From positions 124,001-188,000 of the forward strand of contig JBBCKD010000006.1 in the NCBI GenBank assembly GCA_037191015.1: a stretch of 64,000 nucleotides of DNA, read 5' to 3'. Of this stretch, positions 10,024 through 17,547 are shown one piece after another. The notes under the pieces were generated by a model. It was not told the origin of the DNA, did not search any database, and was given only the letters and a program-made list of their open reading frames with translations. Source of the DNA: Ravibacter sp037191015 (lineage in GTDB: Bacteria > Bacteroidota > Bacteroidia > Cytophagales > Spirosomataceae). The position numbers and the translations under genes are program-made. Position 1 is the stretch's first letter, and the number at the start of each line of letters is the position of its first letter.

Positions 10024-10503
10024 ATGGAACTCAATATTGTCAGCGCTCGTCAGTATGCTTCAGGAGTAGAAGTAATAGAAAACTCAGGCATCGTCAAATT
10101 TGGAAAGTCGGTAAAGTTCGCTGTACTGGCCGCTAAGATCAAGAAAGATATTTCCGCCGCGATCGGAGCTGAGGAAGAGGCCATTCAGAAGAAGGCTGAA
10201 CCGGTGGTCGCCGAAATCAGGACTTATCTGGAAAAAGAGGACTTTGTCGGCGATACGCTTCAGCATGAGCTGAACAGAAGACTGCAGGGAAGCCAGGCGT
10301 ATAAATCGATTTCCGAAGAGCTTGGCGAGCTATACAAAAAGACAATCACTGTAGAGGATGGCGCCATTGTCCTCACCGAAGCGGATATCGTCGAAAACAG
10401 GGAACCCGTACCGGTTACTATCGCGGGGGAATCCAAGGCGATCGATCCCTACGCTCAGCTGCGTTTTTTTATCAAGGAAGGCCTGATTATCTACAATGAC
10501 TAA
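10024..10503 (+). CDS. Phage protein of unknown function (159 aa)
   Basis: The ATG at 10024 is preferred over an in-frame TTG at 9985 because conserved-looking sequence begins there (MELNIVSARQYASG). The middle is a long amphipathic helix rich in Ala, Glu and Lys (residues about 40-105), and beta-type sequence follows. It has no signal peptide or membrane span. Its stop overlaps the start of the lipoprotein gene at 10496. The place between the fibre genes and the lysis cassette is all that can be said about its role. Confidence 0.7.
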   Translation: MELNIVSARQYASGVEVIENSGIVKFGKSVKFAVLAAKIKKDISAAIGAEEEAIQKKAEPVVAEIRTYLEKEDFVGDTLQHELNRRLQGSQAYKSISEELGELYKKTITVEDGAIVLTEADIVENREPVPVTIAGESKAIDPYAQLRFFIKEGLIIYND

Positions 10504-10999
10504 GGTGCGTCTGCTTTTATTCTTCTGCGTTTTACTGCTGGCCGGCTGCCGGACGACAAAGCAAAGTATAGCTGTTACTCAGGCAGATACTTTGTCGGAG
10601 GCCGTCGCATCCAATCAGTCCAGAAGTTGGAATCGTGAGCTCATCACCGAGTTCTTGCTTCCGGGGCTACCTCAAGATTTCCTGTTTGCTCTACCTGTAA
10701 CAGGGTGGCAAGCAACGGGAACCCTCGGAGAAGTGAGCGAAAGCAATGGTTTGCCTACTGGCGGGTCTATAAAACCAGGCCCCGTGCAAACTCCTGTTAT
10801 CATCAGGCAGATCATCCGGGAGTCATCTGCCGATACCTCTTCTTTTCATTCTGAGAGGAAAGCAGGAACTGAATTTAAAACTATATCCACACCCTCCCCG
10901 CCCACCGCACGACCCTGGCGTATATTCTGCGCCGGGGTCCTCTGCGGGATTGTACTATCTGTGATCGTTTTTCTCCTGCTATGGAGGCTATCTCTTTGA
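10496..10999 (+). CDS. Candidate unimolecular spanin: lipoprotein with C-terminal membrane segment
   Basis: The 167-residue protein starts with a lipoprotein signal whose lipobox is LAGC (residues 15-18, lipidated Cys18). It ends with a strong hydrophobic span at residues about 142-164 followed by RLSL. The 120-residue middle is Pro/Ser/Thr-rich and predicted extended. An outer-membrane lipid anchor plus an inner-membrane C-terminal span is the layout of u-spanins such as phage T1 gp11, which fuse the two membranes in the last step of lysis. The gene is directly followed by a holin-like gene (3-base gap) and an endolysin, which supports this reading. The assignment rests on topology and context, not sequence similarity. 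Confidence 0.7.
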   Translation: MTKVRLLLFFCVLLLAGCRTTKQSIAVTQADTLSEAVASNQSRSWNRELITEFLLPGLPQDFLFALPVTGWQATGTLGEVSESNGLPTGGSIKPGPVQTPVIIRQIIRESSADTSSFHSERKAGTEFKTISTPSPPTARPWRIFCAGVLCGIVLSVIVFLLLWRLSL

Positions 11000-11002
11000 C
11001 TT

Positions 11003-11281
11003 ATGTCTACCTCTGAAATATTAGCGGCGTTTTTGGCCGTAACCAACACACTTGCCGGCATCGGCTGGTTTCGTACCTGGCGCGATACCCGCGCTGCTGA
11101 TGTCGCTTTTTGGAGAGACACCATTGAGGAGCAGAATAAGATCATTGAAAAGCTTCGGGCCGAGCTTCAGGATTTGAAACAGAAATACAATAAGCTGAAG
11201 GATGAGGTTCATTCGTTCACAGGGTTCGCGCCACAACAGCGTAACCGGGTAATAAGAGCCAAAAAAAGGAATGATGAATGA
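11003..11281 (+). CDS. Holin-like small membrane protein with coiled coil
   Basis: This 92-residue protein has one hydrophobic segment near the N terminus (residues about 4-23) followed by a long charged coiled coil (about 38-70) and a basic tail. It sits between the candidate spanin and the endolysin, and its end overlaps the endolysin start. A single-span membrane protein in this slot is best read as a holin or holin partner (class III-like topology). Small TM-plus-coiled-coil proteins are common in Bacteroidota phages, so other membrane roles remain possible. Confidence 0.6.
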   Translation: MSTSEILAAFLAVTNTLAGIGWFRTWRDTRAADVAFWRDTIEEQNKIIEKLRAELQDLKQKYNKLKDEVHSFTGFAPQQRNRVIRAKKRNDE

Positions 11282-11726
11282 GGAACGCGACATATCAAAG
11301 GCACACCCCAGGCTGCAAACTGTTTTCAATTACCTGGTTCGGGAATACCCGAAGCGGTTTCCGGACGATCCGGTACCCTTCCTTACCCAGGTTTACCGGA
11401 AACGAGAGACCCAGGAGGCATTCTACTCCCAGGGGAGAGAGAGCCTGACATCGGTTAATGCAAGGAGAAAGAAAGCTGGCCTAACGGCCATAAAAGACGC
11501 TGAGAACAAAATTATCACGAAAGCGAAGCCCGGCCTGAGTAAGCATGAGCGAACCCCTGCTGAGGCATTTGATATCGCATTTGTTAAAAAGGGAACCAAA
11601 AGCACCCTGGACTGGTCCGAGCGGTTGTTTGCCCAGGCGTACCAGATCATCAAAGAAGTCGATCCATTGGTCCGCTGGGGTAAGTACTTCTCCAGCATAG
11701 TGGATCTCCCACATTTTGAAATTTAG
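11271..11726 (+). CDS. Endolysin, M15-type peptidoglycan peptidase
   Basis: This 151-residue protein resembles the M15 (VanY / L-alanyl-D-glutamate endopeptidase) fold. It shows the zinc-site pattern SKHERTPAEAFDI (His92, Asp101) and a C-terminal WGKYFSSIVDLPHFE (His148). It would cleave the peptide part of peptidoglycan. It has no signal peptide, so it needs the upstream holin to reach its substrate. The start overlaps the holin-like gene by 11 bases; ATGs at 11271 and 11274 are both possible. The usual AxD spacing is slightly altered (AEAFD), but the three zinc ligands appear intact. Confidence 0.85.
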   Translation: MMNEERDISKAHPRLQTVFNYLVREYPKRFPDDPVPFLTQVYRKRETQEAFYSQGRESLTSVNARRKKAGLTAIKDAENKIITKAKPGLSKHERTPAEAFDIAFVKKGTKSTLDWSERLFAQAYQIIKEVDPLVRWGKYFSSIVDLPHFEI

Positions 11727-11731
11727 GGATC

Positions 11732-13918
11732 ATGCTTAAAATAGCGCGGAAGGGTACGACTTATACGCTTGACCTGCCTGAAGGCCAGACGATCACCCTT
11801 GAACTGGTTTCGATGCTCCTCGGCTCAACTGAAGTGCTGCAGGGATCCTATTCCTATCCTTTCAAATTTCCGCTCAACGAGGCAAACCGTCAGTTCATCG
11901 ATAACGGCCATTTGCCCGAAGCAAATGTTCCGGCTGAGCTGCCGGTACTGGTTTCGGAAGGGACTTTTTCCTTCCAGGCGCTGCTGGGGTATACGATCGA
12001 CGGGAAATATGCGGATGCGTATCTTCTAGTCGATCTGGGAGAAATCGCGGATATCATCAAGAATGAGCCGATACGGGAGTTTGTTTCTGAGACTTTTTTG
12101 GTTTCTACGATTGATAGCCTGGGGAAAGGGCCTACAATGCGGGAATTAGCGGAAGCGGAACCGGGTATTTATCCGATTGTTTTCGCGCCTTTCCTTGCTG
12201 AAGACTTTGTCAGTGACTCTTTTGAGCCTGGAGTTGGATATAAAAGGCCTAAAGTGATTAATCCCTGGATTTTGGCAGAAGGCCCCACCGGCGGCAATTT
12301 TTTAGATGTCGTCGAGGGAGAGTATGGATACCACGTCGGTGGCAGCTCCATTGATTACAACGTGGTGCACGTTCCGTGTGTATATCTTATTTGGCTACTT
12401 AAAAGTATCTCGATCAAACTGGGATTTCGACCAGTCGGGCCTGCCCTTAATGATGAAAATTTGAAGCGTCTGGTATTGTTTAACACACAAACAATACCTG
12501 GTCATGTTAACGGGACTTACTCCATTCAAATTGAACGGCATTTGCCCTTTGAAAGTATCGCTACTTTTTTTTCGGCTTTACGGGACTATTTAGGGCTGGG
12601 TGTTTTTTTTAATGCCTCCGATAAAACAGCCTATTTTGCTTCGTACGTACACATCAGGCGTGAGGAACAGGTCATAGATTTAACTGAATCATATATCCCC
12701 GGCGCCGATAAAATTGAGAAAGGCGAATGGAAAGGCTTCAGAATCATTAATGATGAAGGTGGAGGAGATAAGAAGTTGGAAGGGATGCTTGACTTCATCC
12801 GATCGTTTAAAATAGGAGACCGTCCAGACAAAGATATTTCGCTTTCAATATCCACCCTTGCAATGGAGCGGATTGTTGTTTCGGACTCATTAGGGTCTTC
12901 GCCTCCTCCGGGCGGATGGCCAGATACCGCCATACGATGGTTTTTGCCATCTACATCTGTATCGGGAAATCTCTCCAACACGTTTTTTCAAGAGCATTCT
13001 TCTCCAGTTTATGAAGCTGCCGCAAACTATGTAGAATACATTCCGTCAGTAGCGCCTGATATGGTGCACATTGCAGAGCTTGCTGAAGCTGACAAAGTTT
13101 CTAGTCAGTGGGGGTTGAGGTTACTTCTATACTACGGGCTGCAGCCAGATACTGCCAATCGGCTTTATCCTCAGCTCTCGTCGGTAAGCTACGGATCAAA
13201 GTACCAGACTATCGGATCTCTTTCGCTACTACCTGGTCAGCCCGATGATGTTTTCAGGAAGTATCAGCGCTATTTTTTTGAAATGCTCGCCTATTCTCGA
13301 AGGCTTGAACTTCCAGTAAAATTAAGCCTTTCAAACGCCTATAAGATTAAGCCAGAGATTCCCTTCCGGATTCGGCTTTCACATCAGGTGTCAGGGAAAT
13401 ATTTGCTGGTGAAAGCAAATATGGAATTGCCGGCAAAAGGGGGCTACATAAAATCTCGAATTGAAGCTCGTCAGCTTGTACCTGTATTTGATAAGCCAAA
13501 TTGGTCTGATCCGGATGTTTACGGGGCTAAGTGGCTCGAACTTCGGCTGGAAAACATCACTCAAAACGTTGAAGAAGGTATCAACTATGGTGACATAGTG
13601 ATTTACGTTTGGGAGGATGGCGGAAAGTCAATTCCTTTTAATTCTCTGTCGGTAACCGCCAATATCGGAGTTCTTCGGAAGCGCCTGGTTAATGCAACTG
13701 CTACTTTAGGATCATTAGCAACCTCCCGATATTCAGAGAACAAGCATGCTGCAGGCTCTTTCCAGCTACTGCAACATAGGAATACAATCTTTGCTCAGAT
13801 TAAAATTTATGAGGGCAGGGATTTGATTTTTGGCGGGCAATTCAAAGAACACCAGACCATTCTTTTCGATCGCTATTACCTCCAGTACGGCGAAGGATAC
13901 CGAATCATTCTCGATTAG
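11732..13918 (+). CDS. Probable phage tail-tip / baseplate-type structural protein (728 aa)
   Basis: This large, beta-rich protein without signal or membrane segments begins with a compact domain (residues 1-150) containing a PFKFPLNEANRQF motif. It lies 5 bases after the endolysin and 13 bases before the large terminase. Size, composition and place fit a tail hub or baseplate protein, but I recognise no named family. Base composition is unusual: three 60-base stretches I counted (around 12541, 13561 and 13681) have 40-45% G+C against 62% at 14161 in terL, and the shift begins near 12,060. That suggests the C-terminal four fifths was acquired by recombination. Confidence 0.65.
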   Translation: MLKIARKGTTYTLDLPEGQTITLELVSMLLGSTEVLQGSYSYPFKFPLNEANRQFIDNGHLPEANVPAELPVLVSEGTFSFQALLGYTIDGKYADAYLLVDLGEIADIIKNEPIREFVSETFLVSTIDSLGKGPTMRELAEAEPGIYPIVFAPFLAEDFVSDSFEPGVGYKRPKVINPWILAEGPTGGNFLDVVEGEYGYHVGGSSIDYNVVHVPCVYLIWLLKSISIKLGFRPVGPALNDENLKRLVLFNTQTIPGHVNGTYSIQIERHLPFESIATFFSALRDYLGLGVFFNASDKTAYFASYVHIRREEQVIDLTESYIPGADKIEKGEWKGFRIINDEGGGDKKLEGMLDFIRSFKIGDRPDKDISLSISTLAMERIVVSDSLGSSPPPGGWPDTAIRWFLPSTSVSGNLSNTFFQEHSSPVYEAAANYVEYIPSVAPDMVHIAELAEADKVSSQWGLRLLLYYGLQPDTANRLYPQLSSVSYGSKYQTIGSLSLLPGQPDDVFRKYQRYFFEMLAYSRRLELPVKLSLSNAYKIKPEIPFRIRLSHQVSGKYLLVKANMELPAKGGYIKSRIEARQLVPVFDKPNWSDPDVYGAKWLELRLENITQNVEEGINYGDIVIYVWEDGGKSIPFNSLSVTANIGVLRKRLVNATATLGSLATSRYSENKHAAGSFQLLQHRNTIFAQIKIYEGRDLIFGGQFKEHQTILFDRYYLQYGEGYRIILD

Positions 13919-13931
13919 GCACACACTTTCC

Positions 13932-15590
13932 ATGCAATCCCTCTACTATAACAAGCCGCAACTGCTTGCCAATACGATCGATGCCAACGAATCCTATCTC
14001 GTATGGGGCCGTGGTACCGGTAAGTCGGAGGGGGCGCTTGCTCCCAGGGCGCACCGGATGTTAACGGACATGCCGCGCAGCAGCATTGTGAACGTTGCTG
14101 AAAGCTATATGCAGCTTCTCGACAGAACGCTGCCCCCGATGCTGAAGCGCTGGCAGGAGACGGGCTTACGTCGCGATGTGGACTTCTGGGTTCGTCGCTT
14201 CCCTCCAAAAGTAGCCGGCATCAATATGCCGTACATGACCCCGGAGACAGCTGAACATTCTATTTTCCTTCGTGTCGACCGGTACGATATTTCCGTTATG
14301 CGCCTGGTCTCCCAGGACAGGCCCGGATCTTCAAACGGGATGTCCATCGATGGATACATCGGCGATGAGGCAAAGTATCTGAACATAGAAAGGTTGGATT
14401 CCGAGCTTGCACCTACCAACCGGGGCAATGAGCGATATTTTAAGCATTCTCATCTGCACCACGGCGTAATGTTCACAACGGACATGCCGGTGTCAAGCTC
14501 AGCGAAGTGGATCCACAAATACGAGGAATTCAATGATCCGGAAGCCAATGCCGCCATTGTTGCTATCGAAATCAAGCTTCAGGAAATTCGACTGCTGGGC
14601 GCAAAGCGGGGTGGGGTAGACGGTCCGCGCTATACATCCCGGGAGCTGGCGGCGATACGCTACTACAGGAAAGAGCTCTTCGAGCTTCGCCGGCACTTGG
14701 TTTTTTACTCAGAGGCGAGCACGCTGGATAACATCGAGGTGTTGGGAGTCGACTTTATCAAAAAGCTCCAACGATCCCTCCCCGAATTTATCTACCGTAC
14801 CAGTGTTCTCAATGAGCGCCCCGGGAAGGTGGAAAATACTTTTTACCCGGATCTGGCTGATCATCATTTTTACAATGCAATCGATTATTCTTTTGTTGAT
14901 GGACTTCCGGAGGGGGACTACGGCAAAGGCAAGTTATCAGACTGCCGGAAGGATTCCGATATTGATAAGACGGCTCCGCTGGAAATTGGAATTGATACCG
15001 GCGGCCGTATTAACACGCTGAGCATAGGACAGGGAGACAGCCACATCTTTCGTATTATCAATGCCCTGGATGTTCTCCATCCCAAACGTATTAAACACCT
15101 CGCCCAGGAAGTACACCGGTATTACACCAAGGGATATCCCCGCCGGGAGGCCGTCGTATACCATGATCATACCCACGTGGCAACGAATCCGGTATCCGAC
15201 AAAAATCCAATTGACGAGTTCTGCGATGAGCTGGAGCGCCTCGGCTGGTCGGTTATTAAGTATCATATAGGTGTTACTCCGAGCTTCCGGAACCGTTACA
15301 TACTATGGGGAGCTGTCCTGAACCCAAATACGTCAGTCCTGGACGAAGAGCCTTACTCTGTACTCTTCAACAAGGAAAATACCAAGACTCTGCGTACGGC
15401 GATGGAAAACACCAGGATTGCGCTGGGTGGAAAAACCGGGTACGAAAAAGACAAGCGCATGGAAAGGGATGAAGAGGCTGATCAGCGAGAGGCTCCCCAC
15501 TATACCGACTCTGCCGATATACTTTTGTTCGGAATGATGAAAAGGCGCAGAAATGGCCGGCGTTTTTCATCCAGCCTCATCGATTTTTGA
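13932..15590 (+). CDS. terL: Phage terminase large subunit
   Basis: This is the motor ATPase and nuclease of DNA packaging. The 552-residue protein has a Walker A loop GRGTGKSEG (residues 26-34, Lys31), a Walker B-like strand ending in DE (Asp145-Glu146, GYIGDEAKYL), and an RNase H-fold nuclease strand LEIGIDTGG with the catalytic Asp near residue 354. The ATG at 13932 is chosen because the Walker A then lies at the usual depth, and an upstream in-frame extension would run through the preceding gene. A clear terminator follows at 15620, so this is the last gene of its operon. Confidence 0.9.
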   Translation: MQSLYYNKPQLLANTIDANESYLVWGRGTGKSEGALAPRAHRMLTDMPRSSIVNVAESYMQLLDRTLPPMLKRWQETGLRRDVDFWVRRFPPKVAGINMPYMTPETAEHSIFLRVDRYDISVMRLVSQDRPGSSNGMSIDGYIGDEAKYLNIERLDSELAPTNRGNERYFKHSHLHHGVMFTTDMPVSSSAKWIHKYEEFNDPEANAAIVAIEIKLQEIRLLGAKRGGVDGPRYTSRELAAIRYYRKELFELRRHLVFYSEASTLDNIEVLGVDFIKKLQRSLPEFIYRTSVLNERPGKVENTFYPDLADHHFYNAIDYSFVDGLPEGDYGKGKLSDCRKDSDIDKTAPLEIGIDTGGRINTLSIGQGDSHIFRIINALDVLHPKRIKHLAQEVHRYYTKGYPRREAVVYHDHTHVATNPVSDKNPIDEFCDELERLGWSVIKYHIGVTPSFRNRYILWGAVLNPNTSVLDEEPYSVLFNKENTKTLRTAMENTRIALGGKTGYEKDKRMERDEEADQREAPHYTDSADILLFGMMKRRRNGRRFSSSLIDF

Positions 15591-15619
15591 CAGAATTGCA
15601 CATTCAGGGAAGGTTTTGT

Positions 15620-15642
15620 AGTGGCTTTGCCACTTTTTTTTT
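15620..15642 (+). terminator. Rho-independent terminator after terL
   Basis: The stem GTGGC / GCCAC with a TTT loop is followed directly by nine T residues. It lies 30 bases after the terminase stop and ends the left-hand late operon. Confidence 0.85.
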
Positions 15643-15695
15643 GATTACAAACCTGATTGTCTGCCTTTTAGGAGAGGGGAAGCGCAGAAAAGCGC

Positions 15696-15808
15696 ACTCT
15701 GTCACAGAGTTGACCCCGCCGCACCCTGTCTCGAAATGCAATTGCATCGACGGAGGAGCCCGCGGTATATGGCAACCCCATTGCAGTATACGTATGGGGT
15801 CTGGTTGC
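15696..15808. promoter_or_regulatory. Dyad-rich intergenic segment downstream of terL
   Basis: Within the 280-base gene-free stretch 15591-15871 there are three successive dyads. The first is ACTCTGT-C-ACAGAGT (15696-15710). The second is the perfect 12-bp palindrome ATGCAATTGCAT (15736-15747). The third is a hairpin with ACCCCAT / ATGGGGT arms flanked by GCAA / TTGC (15772-15808). They could be binding sites, a packaging (cos/pac) site, or RNA structure. I see no credible gene here. Confidence 0.45.
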
Positions 15809-15835
15809 TGAGGCCGCTTGCTTCATAACGATCTC

Positions 15836-15856
15836 TTTGATTAGATTGGAGTCAAA
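15836..15856. promoter_or_regulatory. Possible operator, TTTGA...TCAAA dyad
   Basis: TTTGATTAG begins this 21-base imperfect dyad, which ends in TCAAA just upstream of the start at 15872. Its half-sites resemble those of the two better operators at 16362 and 16935, so it may be a weaker site for the same regulator. Confidence 0.35.
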
Positions 15857-15871
15857 AGATTGACACTAATC

Positions 15872-16339
15872 ATGACAAAGACTGCAAAGGGAAAGTGCTA
15901 TTCTATAGCTGCACACTTAATACATTCCAGGATACAGCTTGTGCCAAAGCGCCTTGACACACAGTGCAAAGCCGATACAGAGTCATTTCGTCTTTTCAAT
16001 TTCGCCATTATTAATGCTGCTGTGGAAGCTGTGCGGAGGGAGCATGGAATAGTAGCAACAGAAGAAGACAAAAAGGAAGCAGCAGAGCTACTGTTGATTG
16101 CACATAAGAGAGAAATGGAGCGTCCGTATTATGTCCTGGAGAAAAAAGAACCAACGGATCTTAAGCCCATACGTGTAACGTCGAAGGATGGGGGTAAAAC
16201 CATTGTTACCGCTACAGATCTGGATAGGTTTCGCACTCAAAGAGGAGCAACTGCTGTGTTGGATTCAATGCACTCACACCATCCTAAGATAATTAATACA
16301 GTGAGGGTGGTCACCAAATGGGAGATTAGTGAGTACTGA
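15872..16339 (+). CDS. Phage protein of unknown function (155 aa)
   Basis: The ATG at 15872 is preferred over a TTG 12 bases earlier. The protein is soluble, basic and helical in its first two thirds (RLFNFAIINAAVEAVRREHG), with a beta-type C terminus. It is the first gene after the terL terminator and has a possible operator directly upstream, so it probably belongs to the control region rather than to the virion. I do not recognise a family or a DNA-binding motif. Confidence 0.6.
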   Translation: MTKTAKGKCYSIAAHLIHSRIQLVPKRLDTQCKADTESFRLFNFAIINAAVEAVRREHGIVATEEDKKEAAELLLIAHKREMERPYYVLEKKEPTDLKPIRVTSKDGGKTIVTATDLDRFRTQRGATAVLDSMHSHHPKIINTVRVVTKWEISEY

Positions 16340-16361
16340 AGGGGAAAAAATGCAAAATATT

Positions 16362-16403
16362 TTTGAATTAGTATTGTATTAATCAAAATGGTTTGTATCT
16401 TTG
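16362..16403 (+). promoter_or_regulatory. Promoter with palindromic operator, copy 1
   Basis: A Bacteroidota promoter is visible: ATTG at 16373-16376, a 19-bp spacer and TATCTTTG at 16396-16403 (full match to TAnnTTTG). An interrupted palindrome with ends TTTGA / AATCAAA (16362-16387) overlaps the -33 region. The same 42-base element recurs at 16935-16976 with 37 identical positions. It should drive the gene at 16428. Confidence 0.75.
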
Positions 16404-16427
16404 TTAAGTACTTAAACAATCAGGAAA

Positions 16428-16721
16428 ATGAAAAATGTAGCAAAACTCTTCAAAGTGATCCAACAATACGGCGAAATAACAGTTGGTAATACCTACACTA
16501 ATAAAAATGGTATCCCTTATCGCTATGATACCTATAAGATTCCAGCTGACAAAATTCAAAAATGGATGATCCCAACATTTTACGAAGCTGTTTACGAGGT
16601 TAAAGGGAATAGATATGAGGCCGACTTTATGGAAGGAAATATATCTTTCTATTTAGACAGGCCGAAATTCAAAGGGATGCCAATGAAATCCATTTCAGCG
16701 ACGATATTGTTAAAATTTTAA
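16428..16721 (+). CDS. Small phage protein of unknown function (97 aa)
   Basis: This soluble, basic protein has alternating beta-type sequence (VGNTYTNKNGIPYRYDTYKI) and lies 25 bases downstream of a strong promoter, with its own terminator at 16729. It therefore forms a single-gene transcription unit in the control region. A regulatory or early takeover role fits that setting, but the sequence shows no motif I recognise. Confidence 0.6.
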   Translation: MKNVAKLFKVIQQYGEITVGNTYTNKNGIPYRYDTYKIPADKIQKWMIPTFYEAVYEVKGNRYEADFMEGNISFYLDRPKFKGMPMKSISATILLKF

Positions 16722-16728
16722 AACTATA

Positions 16729-16750
16729 GGGCCTCGGCCCCTTCTTTTTT
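16729..16750 (+). terminator. Terminator after the 97-aa gene
   Basis: The stem GGGC / GCCC with a CTCG loop is followed by a T-rich tract (CTTCTTTTTT). It separates the gene at 16428 from the small gene at 16754. Confidence 0.7.
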
Positions 16751-16753
16751 ATT

Positions 16754-16933
16754 ATGGAAAAACAGAAATCTCACGGCGGCAGCCGCCCAGGCGCCGGCCG
16801 GAAACCGAAAGGGGCGGCCAATAAGATCCGGGTAACTTTTTCCCTCGACCCTGAAATAGTCGAAGTGATCCGCTCGCAGCCGAACCAGGCAGAGTTTATC
16901 GAAGCGGCGGTGAGGGAGAAGTCGGAAAAATAA
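16754..16933 (+). CDS. Small ribbon-helix-helix-like DNA-binding protein (59 aa)
   Basis: A 59-residue frame opens with ATG at 16754. It has a basic Gly/Arg/Pro N terminus (GGSRPGAGRKPKGA), then an RVTFSLDPEIVEVIR strand-helix and a second helix (QAEFIEAAVREK). That order matches small RHH-type proteins common in Bacteroidota mobile elements. It lies exactly between the two matching operators (copy 1 upstream of the preceding gene, copy 2 starting 2 bases after its stop), which makes it the natural candidate for their regulator. Its own promoter is not obvious; readthrough of the terminator at 16729 would supply it. Confidence 0.75.
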   Translation: MEKQKSHGGSRPGAGRKPKGAANKIRVTFSLDPEIVEVIRSQPNQAEFIEAAVREKSEK

Positions 16934-16934
16934 A

Positions 16935-16976
16935 TTTGATTTAGTATTGCATTAATCAAATTTGTTTGTATCTTTA
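16935..16976 (+). promoter_or_regulatory. Promoter with palindromic operator, copy 2
   Basis: This has the same layout as the element at 16362: ATTG at 16946-16949, a 19-bp spacer and TATCTTTA at 16969-16976 (one mismatch to TAnnTTTG). The palindrome here has perfect 7-base ends, TTTGATT / AATCAAA (16935-16960). It should drive the small-gene operon that begins at 17029. Confidence 0.75.
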
Positions 16977-17028
16977 CATAAGCAAATTAATTAATCACAG
17001 GGTCTAATCAACCCAAATTGAAAGTAAA

Positions 17029-17373
17029 ATGAGCACCTTTAACCAGAACTTCTTCCAGCCGAAAAGGGAATACACCCGCGAAATGGCCGAGGCTCGTCTG
17101 GTTGAGAAAGGCTTCTCCGACTTCACCTTCACCGGATGCTCATTTTCAAGCGGTGCGTCGTTCTACTTCGATGGACCTAAAGGCGAGAAGATCCGGGTGT
17201 CAGATCACGCTTTGACCGGAAACCGGGCTTTTGATGTTATTCAGGTTCGGTTTGAGGAACCAGTTGTAATGGATAGCCCTTTGAAGGTTCGCCAGCGTTA
17301 CCTGGAAGGCGAAATCACAAAAAAGGAGTATCGCCAGATTTGTAAGGAAAAAGGATTTATTTTTAAGCCATGA
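17029..17373 (+). CDS. Small phage protein with SHOCT-like C terminus (114 aa)
   Basis: The N-terminal 80 residues form a small beta-rich domain (SDFTFTGCSFSSGASF, then GEKIRVSDHAL). The last 30 residues (KVRQRYLEGEITKKEYRQI) resemble the short helical SHOCT-type tail often found at protein C termini. The gene is first in an operon under the promoter at 16935, and its stop overlaps the next start (ATGA). Function is unknown. Confidence 0.7.
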   Translation: MSTFNQNFFQPKREYTREMAEARLVEKGFSDFTFTGCSFSSGASFYFDGPKGEKIRVSDHALTGNRAFDVIQVRFEEPVVMDSPLKVRQRYLEGEITKKEYRQICKEKGFIFKP

Positions 17374-17441
17374 AGCACGAAAATGAGGTTAAGGTCCTGA
17401 AAAATAACTACCAGAGAGTAGAGTACATGATGCACTGGTAG
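17370..17441 (+). CDS. Very small coupled frame (23 aa)
   Basis: ATG at 17370 overlaps the preceding stop as ATGA, and the stop at 17439-17441 is followed after 2 bases by the next ATG. The product is a charged 23-residue peptide ending in MMHW. Tight coupling on both sides is the only evidence; it may exist mainly to pass ribosomes to the next frame. Confidence 0.35.
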   Translation: MKHENEVKVLKNNYQRVEYMMHW

Positions 17442-17443
17442 TT

Positions 17444-17533
17444 ATGAAGTGCCCCGTTTGCGGAAAGGTGGTGGCCTCGGCAAGTGAGCCTTCGCTATTG
17501 CCTCATTGGGCTTATTGCATGGGAGAAAAATGA
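17444..17533 (+). CDS. Very small zinc-ribbon-like protein (29 aa)
   Basis: The frame starts 2 bases after the 23-aa frame. Its peptide begins MKCPVCGKVV and later has a His and a Cys (HWAYCMG), giving a CxxC...H...C set of possible zinc ligands. Such mini zinc-binding peptides occur in phages. No relative is known to me, and the length makes chance occurrence possible. Confidence 0.4.
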   Translation: MKCPVCGKVVASASEPSLLPHWAYCMGEK

Positions 17534-17541
17534 TATATTTG
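17534..17541 (+). promoter_or_regulatory. -7 promoter element TATATTTG
   Basis: This is a full match to TAnnTTTG directly after the stop of the 29-aa frame. The -33 partner is poor: ATTG at 17514 gives a 16-bp spacer and ATTG at 17505 gives 25. It could start a short transcript ending at 17655. Confidence 0.45.
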
Positions 17542-17547
17542 CACGAG

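Noticed and set aside
9381..10136. 251-codon plus-strand frame overlapping the 500-aa gene
   Set aside because: It is in another frame of a well-supported gene and its product is rich in Arg/Thr/Pro without structure; a shadow.
15587..15811. 74-codon frame starting TTG after terL
   Set aside because: It overlaps the terL end and runs through a strong terminator and three palindromes; its composition is unlike a protein.
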